From NCBI RefSeq assembly GCF_014679505.1, contig NZ_CP061474.1, forward strand, positions 2,428,001 to 2,492,000: DNA of 64,000 nucleotides, given 5' to 3'. The translations under genes and the position numbers were made by a program. The DNA comes from Geobacillus sp. 46C-IIa (GTDB lineage: Bacteria; Bacillota; Bacilli; Bacillales; Anoxybacillaceae). Below, one piece after another: positions 45,118-54,127 of the stretch (position 1 is the first letter of the stretch; the number at the start of each line of letters is the position of its first letter). Under the pieces are notes generated by a model, which saw nothing but the letters and a program-made list of their open reading frames with translations, was not told where the DNA came from and made no database searches.

Positions 45118-46866
45118 TCAGTTTGCGATTTTTCCTTTTTTCTTTTCTTTTTGCTTTTCTCTGGCGCGCGCGTGGGCACGATGGCGGTCTTCTTCCACCT
45201 CGCTTGACATTTTAGCGCCGATCGGCAATGATGTAGACGAAATTTCCCGGATTCCCCGCCCATCTTTCTCATACACGAGCGATGCTCTCGTCCAAATATC
45301 GGCCCCAGGTTCGGTGACGTATGGAATAACCCGATAGTCAGCGCGCCACTGCTCCGGAGTGACCCGACAGCGCACATATCCGCGATAATTATTAAAAAAG
45401 CGAAGATGCGGATTTTGCGCCAAAACTCGCTCTGTATCCGCCCGCCAATCTGAACCGTTTCCGCCGGACGTGATAGACGTGCCGACGAACTCCGCGCCAA
45501 AGATCAGCGCATCCGGATCATCATAGTCTGTCGCCAAGTTGGACGCCCAATTGGCATGGACATCGCCAGTCAATACAATCAAGTTCTTCATCTTGTTTTG
45601 CACCACAAACTCAGTAATGCGCTGACGGGCCGCCGGATATCCATCCCAAGCATCCATGCTGTATTTAGGCGCTAGGCTTGTCCCAAAGTTTCGCTGGGCA
45701 AAAAACACTTGCTGGGCCAAGACATTCCATTTTGTTTTTGAACGGCCGAGGTGATCGAGCAGCCATTGCTCCTGCTCAGCCCCAAGAAGGGTTCGGTTTG
45801 GGTCGAGCGATTCCGGCGAATGCGCCTTTGTCCCATCTCCGTTTGCCTGATCATCGCGGTATTGGCGCGTATCTAAAACATAGAAACTAGCTAAGTCGCC
45901 ATAGGCAAACGAGCGGTACAGACGCATATGTTCTGCGTGCGGAAGCGACGATTTCCGAAGCGGCATATGTTCATAATACGCTTGGTATGCCGCCGCGCGT
46001 CGGTGAATGAACGCTTCCACAGACTGTCCATCCTCCGGGATCACATTGGCGTAGTTGTTTTCCACCTCATGGTCATCCCACGTCACGACCCACGGAAAGG
46101 CCGCATGCGCCGCCCGCAAGTCTGCGTCAGACCGGTACAACGCATAGCGGTTGCGGTAATCTTGAACGGTGATAATTTCCGGGCTGTTATGGGTGCGCAC
46201 ATTGCCGGTAAAAGATACGTATTCGTTCGGTCCATATTCGTAAATGTAATCGCCGAGATGAAAAACGAGATCGAGGTTTTCTCTTGCCATATGTTTGTAC
46301 GCTGTGTAATACCCGTGCTCAAATTGCTGGCACGAGGCAAAGGCAAATAACATTTCCGACACCTCAGCCCCCGGTGCAGGAATCGTCTTTGTTCTGCCGA
46401 CCGGGCTTATCTCATTTCCGCATTTAAAACGGTAATAATAGACCGTGTTGGGCTTTAAGCCGTTCACCTCGACGTGAACAGAGTGTCCAAGACGAGGCGA
46501 AGCCATTTCGGTGCCGCGGCGGATAACATGCCGAAAATGTTCATCGGCGGCCAATTCCCAATGAACAGGAACGAGATGCGGGGGCATTCCGCCTCCGTTG
46601 AGCGGATCCGGAGCCAGTCTTGTCCATAAGACGACACTGTCTGCTAACGGATCGCCAGAAGCAACGCCAAGCTGAAACGGATAATCGGCGAATTTCGGGG
46701 CCGCATGAACGTCAAATCCTCCTAAAGACTGAGCGATCGCCATCCCGAGAGACAGGCCCGCGATTTTGCCGGCACCGTGCAAAAGAGTGCGGCGGTCTAT
46801 GCGTTTGTTCAGCACCTCCTCATTCAACCGTTTCACCAGCTCATTGACAACATTCTCCTCTTTCAT
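45118..46866 (-). CDS. phoD: PhoD-like alkaline phosphatase/phosphodiesterase with Tat signal
   Basis: Secreted phosphodiesterase of 582 residues, the usual PhoD length. The twin-arginine signal is DRRTLLHGAGKIAGLSLGMA, followed by cleavage after VHA. Metal ligands are seen in FASCQQFEHGYYTAYKH, VFHLGDYIYEYGP, VTWDDHEVENNYA and VLTGDVHANWASN. It releases phosphate from teichoic acid and other phosphodiesters outside the cell. GGGAGG lies nine bases before the ATG at 46866. A probable Pho box is upstream, and tatA follows, making a phosphate-starvation unit with its export component. Confidence 0.95.
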   Translation of the reverse strand: MKEENVVNELVKRLNEEVLNKRIDRRTLLHGAGKIAGLSLGMAIAQSLGGFDVHAAPKFADYPFQLGVASGDPLADSVVLWTRLAPDPLNGGGMPPHLVPVHWELAADEHFRHVIRRGTEMASPRLGHSVHVEVNGLKPNTVYYYRFKCGNEISPVGRTKTIPAPGAEVSEMLFAFASCQQFEHGYYTAYKHMARENLDLVFHLGDYIYEYGPNEYVSFTGNVRTHNSPEIITVQDYRNRYALYRSDADLRAAHAAFPWVVTWDDHEVENNYANVIPEDGQSVEAFIHRRAAAYQAYYEHMPLRKSSLPHAEHMRLYRSFAYGDLASFYVLDTRQYRDDQANGDGTKAHSPESLDPNRTLLGAEQEQWLLDHLGRSKTKWNVLAQQVFFAQRNFGTSLAPKYSMDAWDGYPAARQRITEFVVQNKMKNLIVLTGDVHANWASNLATDYDDPDALIFGAEFVGTSITSGGNGSDWRADTERVLAQNPHLRFFNNYRGYVRCRVTPEQWRADYRVIPYVTEPGADIWTRASLVYEKDGRGIREISSTSLPIGAKMSSEVEEDRHRAHARAREKQKEKKKGKIAN

Positions 46867-46910
46867 TTCTCGTTCCCTCCCAACTATGAAAGATGTTCCG
46901 TACACGACTG

Positions 46911-46953
46911 ATTATAGGAACCTTTTTTTAATGGAGTATAAAGTTGGCGTAAA
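46911..46953 (-). promoter_or_regulatory. Probable Pho box and -10 element of phoD-tatA
   Basis: On the minus strand TTTACG, TTTATA and TTAAAA follow one another with an 11-base period, the spacing of PhoP half-sites (TTHAYA), then TATAAT nine bases downstream. No good -35 is present, as expected of a PhoP-activated promoter. Confidence 0.72.
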
Positions 46954-46995
46954 GGCGGAAAACAGCAGCAGCAGCAAAAAAGGAGTTTGATCATA

Positions 46996-47732
46996 GGAGG
47001 AAATCAGCAAAATGAAAAAAGTACAAAAAAACAAATGTCTCTATGGCTAAAAAGACTGACTATTTTCCTTCCCGGCCGCTGTGTCCTTTTCCCCTTTTTT
47101 GATTACATTTCCTTTACGTAAATTTTGCAAATATCAGTGTTTAAATGTGTAAAAACTGTACGCAAGTATTAGTAATGAAAAAAAAGGGGGGAATCACCCT
47201 TTTGTTTAGTGAAATATGTAAAAGTAAAGAAAACTGATTCCAAAAGTGTTTTTAGCGGACTTTTGGGTCAGCCCCTATGCGAGGAAACTAGTCCCTTGCC
47301 CATTCCAAATCCATTTCAGAGATATCCTATCGATCTTGCATTACACAAAATTCTTGACGGTACCAAGAAATGATTGATCAATCGAAACCATTCCATACCG
47401 ATTGGACAAAGGAAAATGCTTACCGGTCAAACACGGCTCTAAAAAAGGCCGGTGAAACAGAATCGGTTCGCTCAATTGGCGATAATCCGAAATGGATGAG
47501 GTGATGGTGTCGCAAGGTTTTTCAACTTGAGCAATGCTGCTGGGGACATCCATTTTCCTTAAATCACCATTCTTCTAAATAACGTTTGAGGGGAAATCAG
47601 ACCATCCGATCCGGTCTTTCTCTCATTCAAAAGGGGGACGTGTCGTCGCCTTTCCTTTTCTTTTTGCCGCTTTTCGCCAAGAACAAGAAAATTTTGCTAT
47701 AATGGAGAAAAACAATAAGGGGGGTACCGCGA
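46996..47732. other. Gene-poor stretch, possibly decayed DNA
   Basis: At 46996 TAGGAGG stands before ATG AAA AAA (47012), but the frame ends after 12 codons (47050). Around 47215-47275 runs GATTCCAAAAGTGTTTTTAG then CGGACTTTTGGGTCAGCCCC, which resembles an insertion-sequence end. A 70-codon minus-strand frame (47341-47553) starts MDVPSSIAQVEKPCD and matches nothing I know. I see no intact gene before mntA. Confidence 0.5.
47341..47553 (-). pseudogene. Unrecognised 70-codon frame, probable gene remnant
   Basis: The frame codes MDVPSSIAQVEKPCDTITSS and ends IDQSFLGTVKNFV. It has no convincing ribosome binding site and no recognised domain. Its amino acid composition is protein-like (balanced, LTGKHFPLSNRYGMVSIDQ), so it could be a fragment of a lost gene or transposase. 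Low confidence. Confidence 0.25.
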
Positions 47733-48140
47733 TTGCCAACCCAAATGGAGACGGTCATCATTCAGACCCTCCGCCCGGTTCTTGACCCGTTCGTCATTTA
47801 TCTGTTCGGTTCAGCCGCCCGCGGGGCGCTGCGCCCAGACAGCGATGTCGATATCGCCTTTGTCAGCGACGGCGAACCGTGTGATCCGTATGAGTTGTTT
47901 CTGCTCGCAGGGCAGTTGGCTGACAAGCTGGGGCGCGACGTAGATCTTGTTGATTTGCGCCGAGCAAGCACGGTGTTTCAAGCGCAAGTCGTCTCGACGG
48001 GAAAAGCCATTGATTGCCGCGACGAGCGGAAACGGGCTGAGTTCGAAATGAAAACATTGAAAATGTATGTGAAGCTAAACGAAGAGAGAGCGCCGGTGTT
48101 AAAACAAATTACAGAAAGCGGGACCATATATGAAAAGTGA
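47733..48140 (+). CDS. mntA: MntA-type nucleotidyltransferase antitoxin
   Basis: Minimal nucleotidyltransferase of 135 residues. The active site is YLFGSAARGALRPDSDVDIAF (G-S-x10-D-x-D). Antitoxins of this family silence the partner HEPN toxin by adding AMP to a tyrosine. It starts with TTG eight bases after AAGGGGGG; an in-frame ATG follows four codons later. It overlaps hepT by 11 bases, so the two are co-translated, as usual for this toxin-antitoxin type. Confidence 0.9.
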   Translation: MPTQMETVIIQTLRPVLDPFVIYLFGSAARGALRPDSDVDIAFVSDGEPCDPYELFLLAGQLADKLGRDVDLVDLRRASTVFQAQVVSTGKAIDCRDERKRAEFEMKTLKMYVKLNEERAPVLKQITESGTIYEK

Positions 48141-48549
48141 TGTCATTTTCAACAAGATAAGCGTAATCGAACGCTGCTTGAAACGAATTCGTGAAGAATA
48201 TAACGACGACCCAAAAAATTTACAAAATTACACAAAACAAGATTCGATCGTTCTGAATTTGCAGCGGGCGTGCGAGGCCTGCATCGATTTGACCATGCAT
48301 ATCGTTGCCGAGCAAAAATTCGGATTGCCGCAGCATAGCCGCGATGCGTTCGCTCTCCTCGAAGAACATGGGGTCATCTCCCCTTCCGTAAGCAAAAAGA
48401 TGAAGGCGATGGTCGGATTCCGCAACATCGCCGTTCACGACTACCAACCACTGAACCTTGGCATCTTGCAAGCCATCGTTGAACGACATCTTGATGATTT
48501 CAAACCGTTTGCCGAAGCCATCCTCCGTTATGCGAAGGAAAACAACTAG
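48130..48549 (+). CDS. hepT: HepT-type HEPN ribonuclease toxin
   Basis: All-helical HEPN protein (DUF86) of 139 residues. The catalytic motif is RNIAVHDYQPL (R-x4-H-x-Y). The Tyr is the residue AMPylated by MntA in characterised pairs. HEPN toxins cleave RNA, some of them tRNA ends. The motif is intact, so the toxin should be active if freed. No other stability or phage-defence gene is adjacent. Confidence 0.92.
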   Translation: MKSDVIFNKISVIERCLKRIREEYNDDPKNLQNYTKQDSIVLNLQRACEACIDLTMHIVAEQKFGLPQHSRDAFALLEEHGVISPSVSKKMKAMVGFRNIAVHDYQPLNLGILQAIVERHLDDFKPFAEAILRYAKENN

Positions 48550-48576
48550 GCCGGCTCCTGCGCGGAAGCCGGCTGG

Positions 48577-49230
48577 TTAGCGCCGCAGACCGTTCATCAA
48601 CACGCGGATCGTCCGTTCCATTTCCGCCTCATCGTCCCAGTTGTGGTCAGGCAAAAGGAGAAAGCGGGCGGCCAAAAAACCGGCGAGCGATGTGATCGTC
48701 AAGCGGATGACCGAATCGACCGGCAGCTCGGCCAACTCCCCTTTCGCTTGAAAATGGCGGACAATGCGGGCGAATTTTGGATACACATGCTCGGTAAACA
48801 CGCGTTGAAAGCACTGTTTAATCTCGGAATGAAAGGCCAGCTCCTGCCAGAGCACGCGAATCGCCGGCAAATACGTTTTCACAAACGCATAGCGGTTGGC
48901 GAGCACTGCACGCAAAAACTGTTCATACGTCTCATATTCGTTGTCAAACACTTCGCGGACAAACTCTTTCACCAAAAACGGGGCGACGGATTGAAACAAT
49001 GTCGGCGTGACGATCGCCAACAATAAGTCTTTTTTCGTCTTATAGTGGCGGAAGATTGTGCCTTCCGCCACCCCGGCCTTTTTGGCGATTTCACTCGTGG
49101 AAGTCGCCGCATAGCCTTTTTCGGCAAACATTTCCACTGCGGCTTCCAAAATTTTTAGCTGCTTTTCACTGAACTGCCCTTCCTTGCCGCCGATTTGCAA
49201 CAATTCCTGAATCCATGAATGCTCGCTCAT
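48577..49230 (-). CDS. TetR family transcriptional regulator
   Basis: Repressor of 217 residues with an N-terminal helix-turn-helix (ILEAAVEMFAEKGYAATSTS then EIAKKAGVAEGTIFRHYKTK) and a variable C-terminal ligand domain. It is the third gene of an operon with the ABC transporter genes upstream; the strong palindrome in front of that operon (51013-51040) is the probable operator. GTAAGGAG precedes the ATG at 49230. Confidence 0.9.
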   Translation of the reverse strand: MSEHSWIQELLQIGGKEGQFSEKQLKILEAAVEMFAEKGYAATSTSEIAKKAGVAEGTIFRHYKTKKDLLLAIVTPTLFQSVAPFLVKEFVREVFDNEYETYEQFLRAVLANRYAFVKTYLPAIRVLWQELAFHSEIKQCFQRVFTEHVYPKFARIVRHFQAKGELAELPVDSVIRLTITSLAGFLAARFLLLPDHNWDDEAEMERTIRVLMNGLRR

Positions 49231-49241
49231 GACTCTACTCC

Positions 49242-50267
49242 TTACAGCTTGCGGTATTTTTTCAATGCTACTACATTGAATACCATAAACAGCAACGTAA
49301 AGCCAAGCAGCACGTACACATCCACAGCGATGGCGCGAAAGCCTTCCCCCCGCACCATAATATCGCGCAGCGCATCCGCCCCGTAGGTGAGCGGCATGAC
49401 GACGCTCAGCGAACGAAGCCACTCCGCCATCGTGTCCAAGTTGAACAAGCCGGAGAAAAACACTTGCGGCACGATGACAAGCGGGATAAACTGCACCATT
49501 TGCAGCTCGTTGTTGGCGAACGCCGACAGCAGCATCCCGAGCGCCAGCGCCGCCATCGCCAGCAAAAACGTAATGAGCAGCACATACCCGAATGAACCTT
49601 CCATCATCATGTCGAGCCCATCAATGGCAAACCATGAAATTAAGCTTGCCTGAATCGTCGTAAACAACCCGAACCCGATCATGTAGCCGGCGACCATTTC
49701 CCAGCGCCTGAGGGGCGTCGCCATCAACCGCTCGAGCGTCCCATTCGTCCGTTCGCGCAAAAATGACACTCCGGCAATCAAAAAGACGAAAAAGAAGACG
49801 AAAAAGCCGATCAACACGGGGCCAAAATAATCGAATGACGCCATGTCGCTTGACCCGTGCCAATACGTTGTTTTCAGCTGAAACGGGGGATTGGGCGCTA
49901 TGGACTGAAATGCCTGCTGCACCGCGGCCATCACCGCCTGATTGGCGGTTGGATCGCTACCTTCCAGCGTAAGGTGCGGAGCGCTTCTGCTCATGTCAAG
50001 CCATGCATCAATGTCTTGATCGTCCAGCTGCTTTCGCGCTTGTTTTGCTGACAGCTCTTTCACGCTCGCTCCCGCTTCGTTCAATTTGTCAACAACCGCC
50101 TCAGGCACGTGTTCGCTGACGGCAATGGCTGGTTTGTATTCTTCGCCATTAAACACCAAATCCATTAACAACAAGACGAACATCGGCGCGACAATCATGA
50201 GCGCCAGCGTGCGCTTGTCGCGGAAAAACTGGCGGATTATGCGGACGACAATGGCCAGCACTCTCAT
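49242..50267 (-). CDS. ABC-2 type transporter permease
   Basis: Permease of 341 residues with one N-terminal helix (LALMIVAPMFVLLLMDLVF), an extracellular domain (about 45-165), then five helices, the YhfI/DrrB-like ABC-2 design. LRERTNGTLERLMATPLRRW is the typical coupling segment. It overlaps the ATPase gene by four bases. Such exporters move drugs or lipids; the substrate is unknown. GAGGTG lies before the ATG. Confidence 0.88.
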   Translation of the reverse strand: MRVLAIVVRIIRQFFRDKRTLALMIVAPMFVLLLMDLVFNGEEYKPAIAVSEHVPEAVVDKLNEAGASVKELSAKQARKQLDDQDIDAWLDMSRSAPHLTLEGSDPTANQAVMAAVQQAFQSIAPNPPFQLKTTYWHGSSDMASFDYFGPVLIGFFVFFFVFLIAGVSFLRERTNGTLERLMATPLRRWEMVAGYMIGFGLFTTIQASLISWFAIDGLDMMMEGSFGYVLLITFLLAMAALALGMLLSAFANNELQMVQFIPLVIVPQVFFSGLFNLDTMAEWLRSLSVVMPLTYGADALRDIMVRGEGFRAIAVDVYVLLGFTLLFMVFNVVALKKYRKL

Positions 50268-50993
50268 TGACAAGCACCTCCAAACGTCAAAAACGCTTGT
50301 TCAATCGTTTCCGCGCCTGCTTCATGTTTCAATTCATCCGGTCGGCCGACGGCGATCAAACGACCTTCGCGAATCATGCCAAGCCGTCCGCACTTTTCTG
50401 CTTCATCCATCACATGGGTCGTGACGACAATGGTTGTGCCGCGCCGGCGAATCCGCTCGAGCTCCGCCCAAATCGATTGGCGCAGCACCGGATCGATGCC
50501 GACCGTCGGCTCATCCAAAATGAGCACTTCTGGTTCGTGAAGCAAGGCGATCGCCAGCGACAGCCGCCGCTTCATCCCGCCTGAGTATTGGTGCACCGGC
50601 TTTTTCCGATCATTCGTTAAGTTGACGAGCGCGAGCATGTCCTCAATCCGTTCTTTTTGTTTTTTCCCTCGCAACCCATAAATGGAAGCAAAAAATTGCA
50701 TGTTCTCCAGCGCGGTCAATTCTCCGTACAGGGCATCCGACTGCGCCATAAAGCCGATCCGCTTCATGGCGCCAAGATTGGGCATGTTCCCCCCCCAGCA
50801 CGCGAATCGTGCCTTCATTCGCTTGATCAATGCCGGCGATCATGCGCACCAACGTCGTCTTGCCGGCCCCCGATGGGCCGAGCAGACCGAAAATTTCTCC
50901 CGCGCGGATATCCAACGACACATCGTCGATGACCACTTTTTTCCCAAACCGCTTGGAGACACGCTCGACTTGGATACATGGATCAGTCGTCAT
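50264..50993 (-). pseudogene. ABC transporter ATP-binding protein, frameshifted in a run of eight G
   Basis: ATPase partner of the permease. The first frame codes the Walker A segment FGLLGPSGAGKTTLVRMIAG up to TIRVLGGEH. The second frame codes NMPNLGAMKRIGFMAQSDAL, the signature YSGGMKRRLSLAIALL, Walker B VLILDEPTVGIDP and the H-loop VTTHVMDEAEK. The change of frame occurs at the run of eight C on the plus strand (50789-50796). With seven, one uninterrupted protein of about 240 residues would result. So the gene is either inactive, switched by slippage, or the base count is a sequencing artefact. Confidence 0.85.
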
Positions 50994-51012
50994 GCTTCTC
51001 CTCCCCTCAATG

Positions 51013-51040
51013 CTATTAGTGAGTGATCACTCACTAATAG
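51013..51040. promoter_or_regulatory. 28-base perfect palindrome, probable TetR operator
   Basis: CTATTAGTGAGTGA followed by its exact reverse complement, just upstream of the ABC operon start at 50993. A second, weaker copy (TGAGTAATCACTCA, 51069-51082) lies on the other side of a candidate promoter (TTTCAA-N17-TATACT on the minus strand). Two operators around a promoter suit autoregulation by the TetR protein encoded in the operon. Confidence 0.8.
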
Positions 51041-51125
51041 TATATAGGAGGACGACTCATTTTGAAAGTGAGTAATCACTCATTTCATAAAATTTTTAAG
51101 CTGCCGATCGTTCGGCAGCCCCTTC

Positions 51126-51641
51126 CTAGTTCAGCGTTTGAATGTCTTGCCAGCCGTAGCACCACTCCCATAACGCTTTTCCGCCGATTTCCACCCTTTC
51201 CTCGGCCAACTTTTTGCCGCCAAGCCGTTCGTAAAAACCGCGCGACGGGTTGGCAGCAAGCACCCAGACAACCAGCGAATGAATGCCGTTTTGCGCCAAG
51301 TCGCGGGCCGATGCTTGCACAAGCTGCCGGCCAAGCCCTTTTCCTTGCGCCTCTTTCAGCAAATAAACCGCGTACAGCTCCCCGTCATATTGGGCCGCTG
51401 GGCCGCCGCTCGCCCGGTTTCGTCCGCCGGAGATGAACCCAACGACGCGCCCGTTTTCCTCGGCAACAAACACGGAATGGTCCGCTTGGCTGAGCCCCTT
51501 CTCCCATAACGTTTGCTTTTCTTCCACTGCCAACGTCTCCAAGTACGCGTCCGGCACAATGCCGCGGTATGTTGTCTTCCAACTTTCCACATGGACAGCG
51601 GCAATCGCCGGCGCATCGGTTAAATCGGCTTTCCGAATCAT
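51126..51641 (-). CDS. GNAT family N-acetyltransferase
   Basis: Acetyltransferase of 171 residues. Starts MIRKADLTDAPAIAAVHVES, contains GELYAVYLLKEAQGKGLGRQ with the acetyl-CoA motif Q-G-K-G-L-G, and ends with the usual FYERLGGKK segment. VHVESWKTTYRGIVPD is typical of a common Bacillus subgroup. Substrate unknown. GGAGGAAG precedes the ATG. Confidence 0.88.
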   Translation of the reverse strand: MIRKADLTDAPAIAAVHVESWKTTYRGIVPDAYLETLAVEEKQTLWEKGLSQADHSVFVAEENGRVVGFISGGRNRASGGPAAQYDGELYAVYLLKEAQGKGLGRQLVQASARDLAQNGIHSLVVWVLAANPSRGFYERLGGKKLAEERVEIGGKALWEWCYGWQDIQTLN

Positions 51642-51731
51642 CGTTCTTCCTCCTAGCGCAATGAGTGCTTCTCCGCCTCGAGGAAAGAAGGTGAAACGAT
51701 GCCGTTCTACCTCCTTTGTTGCCTCTTTTAT

Positions 51732-53426
51732 TCACAATGATTTGTCATCGACGCGATCGAGCCATCGTTCAATGTGGCCGACGACCGAAGCGACCGCCCC
51801 GTCGGCAAACGGCGACACGAGGTTGGCGCATTGGACGAGCTCGGTGAACGGCCGGCTGCCTCCCAATCGGCAAAGCGCCACATAGTCGCGCCACGCCGCA
51901 GTCCGGTCGTCTTGCGCCCGCTTCCAAAACTGGAACGCGCACACTTGCGCGAGGGTGTAGTCGATGTAATAAAACGGGTCGGTGTAAATGTGCCCTTGCC
52001 GCTGCCAAAAGCCGCCGCGTTCAAGGTAATCGTGGCCGTCGTAATCCCTTGTCGGCAAATACACGTTCTCAATGTCACGCCACGTTTTCTTCCGCTCGGC
52101 CGGCGTCATGTTCGGGCGCTCGTAGACGGCGTGCTGGAATTCATCGACGGCGACACCGTACGGCAAAAACAAGAGCGCGTCGCTCAAATGGGCAAACCGA
52201 TATTTGTCGGCGTCTTCGGCGAAGAACAGCTCCATCCACGGCCATGTGAAAAATTCCATGCTCATCGAATGGATTTCGCACGCCTCAAGCGTCGGCCAGT
52301 TGTATTCCGGGATATCGTAATGGCGGCTTTCATACACTTGGAACGCATGCCCCGCTTCATGGGTCAGTACGTCAATGTCGCCGGATGTTCCGGTAAAGTT
52401 CGAGAAAATAAACGGCGCCTGGTAGTCGTCAATATACGTGCAATAGCCGCCGCTCGCTTTCCCCTTTTTGGCGACGAGGTCCATTAATTCATGTTCGATC
52501 ATATAGCGGAAAAACGCGCCCGTTTCCGGGGACAGCTCTTCATACATGCGCCGGCCGTTGTCAACGATCCAAGCGGCGTCCCCTTTTGGCGCCGGGTTGC
52601 CGCTCGGGAACATGAACGGCTCATCATAATACGTAAGCCGGTCGACCTGAATCCGCTGCCGCTGGCGCTCGCGCAGCTTGGAGGCGAGCGGGACGATGTG
52701 CATTTTCACTTGCCGGCGGAAGTTGGCGACCATCTCGTCATTGTAATCGGTTCGGCCTAAACGGGCATAGCCGAGCTGAACAAAGGTGGGAAATCCTAAT
52801 TTTCGGGCGATCGCCGTGCGCACATGGACGAGCTCATCGTACAGCTCATCGAGCTCTTTTTCATGATCCGTGAAAAACGAAAACCTTGCTTCGCTCGCCC
52901 GCTTGCGCATCGAGCGATCCGGCGATTCCACGAACGGCTGCAGCTGCGCAAGCGTCCGCTCTTCGCCTTCAAACATGATTTTTGCCGACGCAATCAGCTT
53001 CGTATATTCGCTCGCCAGCTTGTTTTCTTTTTGCAAATCTTCCATCACTGCCGGAGCGTACGTTTTCAGCTGCGTCTCCGCCAAAGCAAACAGCTGTTTC
53101 CCCCACACTTTTTCAAGCTCAGCGCGAAACGGGGACTCAACAAGTGCACGGTAATAATCGTTGATGAGCCCCTTGACGACCGGTTCCGTTTCATCAAAAA
53201 AGTCTTGTTCTTTCTTATAAAACTCATCGTTTGTATCGATCGTATGGCGGATATGACAAAGGTTCGCCATCGTGCTGTAGCGGCGGCGCAGTGCATTGAT
53301 CCGCTTCATCGCCTCGTGCTGCAAAGCAGCGCTCCCGGCGCGGCGAAACGCATCGAGCGCCTCCTGAAACGACGCCTGCAGCTGATCCATGTCGGGCCGC
53401 TCATAATGAAATGCGGAAAATTTCAA
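51732..53426 (-). CDS. M3 family oligoendopeptidase
   Basis: Cytoplasmic zinc peptidase of 564 residues that cuts short peptides. The zinc site is DVLTHEAGHAFQVYESR (HEAGH), with the third ligand Glu expected about 25 residues later in TLEACEIHSMSMEFFTW. The frame is open up to 53603, but a TTG at 53426 with AGAAGGGA upstream yields MKFSAFHYERPDM, the usual start and the usual family length, so I place the start there. Single gene, upstream of the divergent lysine riboswitch region. Confidence 0.93.
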   Translation of the reverse strand: MKFSAFHYERPDMDQLQASFQEALDAFRRAGSAALQHEAMKRINALRRRYSTMANLCHIRHTIDTNDEFYKKEQDFFDETEPVVKGLINDYYRALVESPFRAELEKVWGKQLFALAETQLKTYAPAVMEDLQKENKLASEYTKLIASAKIMFEGEERTLAQLQPFVESPDRSMRKRASEARFSFFTDHEKELDELYDELVHVRTAIARKLGFPTFVQLGYARLGRTDYNDEMVANFRRQVKMHIVPLASKLRERQRQRIQVDRLTYYDEPFMFPSGNPAPKGDAAWIVDNGRRMYEELSPETGAFFRYMIEHELMDLVAKKGKASGGYCTYIDDYQAPFIFSNFTGTSGDIDVLTHEAGHAFQVYESRHYDIPEYNWPTLEACEIHSMSMEFFTWPWMELFFAEDADKYRFAHLSDALLFLPYGVAVDEFQHAVYERPNMTPAERKKTWRDIENVYLPTRDYDGHDYLERGGFWQRQGHIYTDPFYYIDYTLAQVCAFQFWKRAQDDRTAAWRDYVALCRLGGSRPFTELVQCANLVSPFADGAVASVVGHIERWLDRVDDKSL

Positions 53427-53867
53427 GCCAATCCCTTCTTTCTTTATTTTTTCGCCAAACATGGCGGCAATTTCTTCTTTTGCTTCAACCAATTGCTTAT
53501 TCGCCGTTTGTCGCAAAAAATCCTTCTCATTGCCAACTTTCCGAATATAATTCCATTTTATTGCATGTTTCGGAAGTGAGGCAACTATGCTGTCGCCGTC
53601 CAAATACTACGTTATTTTCTCCAAAAACATAACGATCGCCAATTTTTTCGCACGCCCGGCGGTTGCGGCAACAGACGAAAAACCGGCTCTTCACCAAAAG
53701 TTGTACTTGGTTTTTTCTGAACATACCCTATTTACACTTGTGTGGGGAAATCAGCAAATCAGTGATTTTTGCATATCCTTGTGCAGGAAACCGTATTGCT
53801 TGTCAAGTACATGTTGTGGTGAAGAGTCGAAAAACCCACACGCTTAACCTTATTTCAGAAAAATATA
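53427..53867. other. Non-coding stretch between pepF-like gene and lysine riboswitch
   Basis: About 440 bases without a gene I can support. Open frames here lack ribosome binding sites. It presumably holds the promoter of the M3 peptidase gene. Confidence 0.4.
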
Positions 53868-53896
53868 TTGACGTTTTTTGTCGAATCGGGTAAGAT
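53868..53896 (+). promoter_or_regulatory. Candidate promoter of the lysine-riboswitch transcript
   Basis: TTGACG, 17-base spacer, TAAGAT, about 35 bases before the aptamer. Confidence 0.65.
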
Positions 53897-53929
53897 AATG
53901 TCGACAACGATAACCCCCTCTCCGCTTCA

Positions 53930-54125
53930 ATGGGATAGAGGTTGCGATGAGTAAAAGTAGTTTCGCTGAGGCCGGAGCGCTGATGAAGCGGAATGAAAGG
54001 ATTCATCGCCGAAGTTTGCGGCGCGCTCCGGCGGCGCAAGCTGGGTCTGCGGCCGAACAGGCGCAGGACTGCCATCGTTCTAGGGCGATGGAGCGCTATC
54101 GCATTCAGCTGGATGCAGATGTGTC
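53930..54125 (+). promoter_or_regulatory. Lysine riboswitch (L box)
   Basis: The conserved L-box blocks appear in order: AGAGGTTGCGATGAGTAAAA, ATCGCCGAAG, GCTGGGTCTGC and GGACTGCCATCG with its hairpin CCATCG / CGATGG. A terminator follows and the next gene is an amino acid transporter. Lysine binding should favour termination. Confidence 0.92.
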
Positions 54126-54127
54126 AT

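Noticed and set aside
53427..53603. N-terminal extension of the M3 peptidase to an upstream start
   Set aside because: The TTG at 53426 has a good ribosome binding site and gives the usual 564-residue length; the extension has neither conservation I know nor a site.
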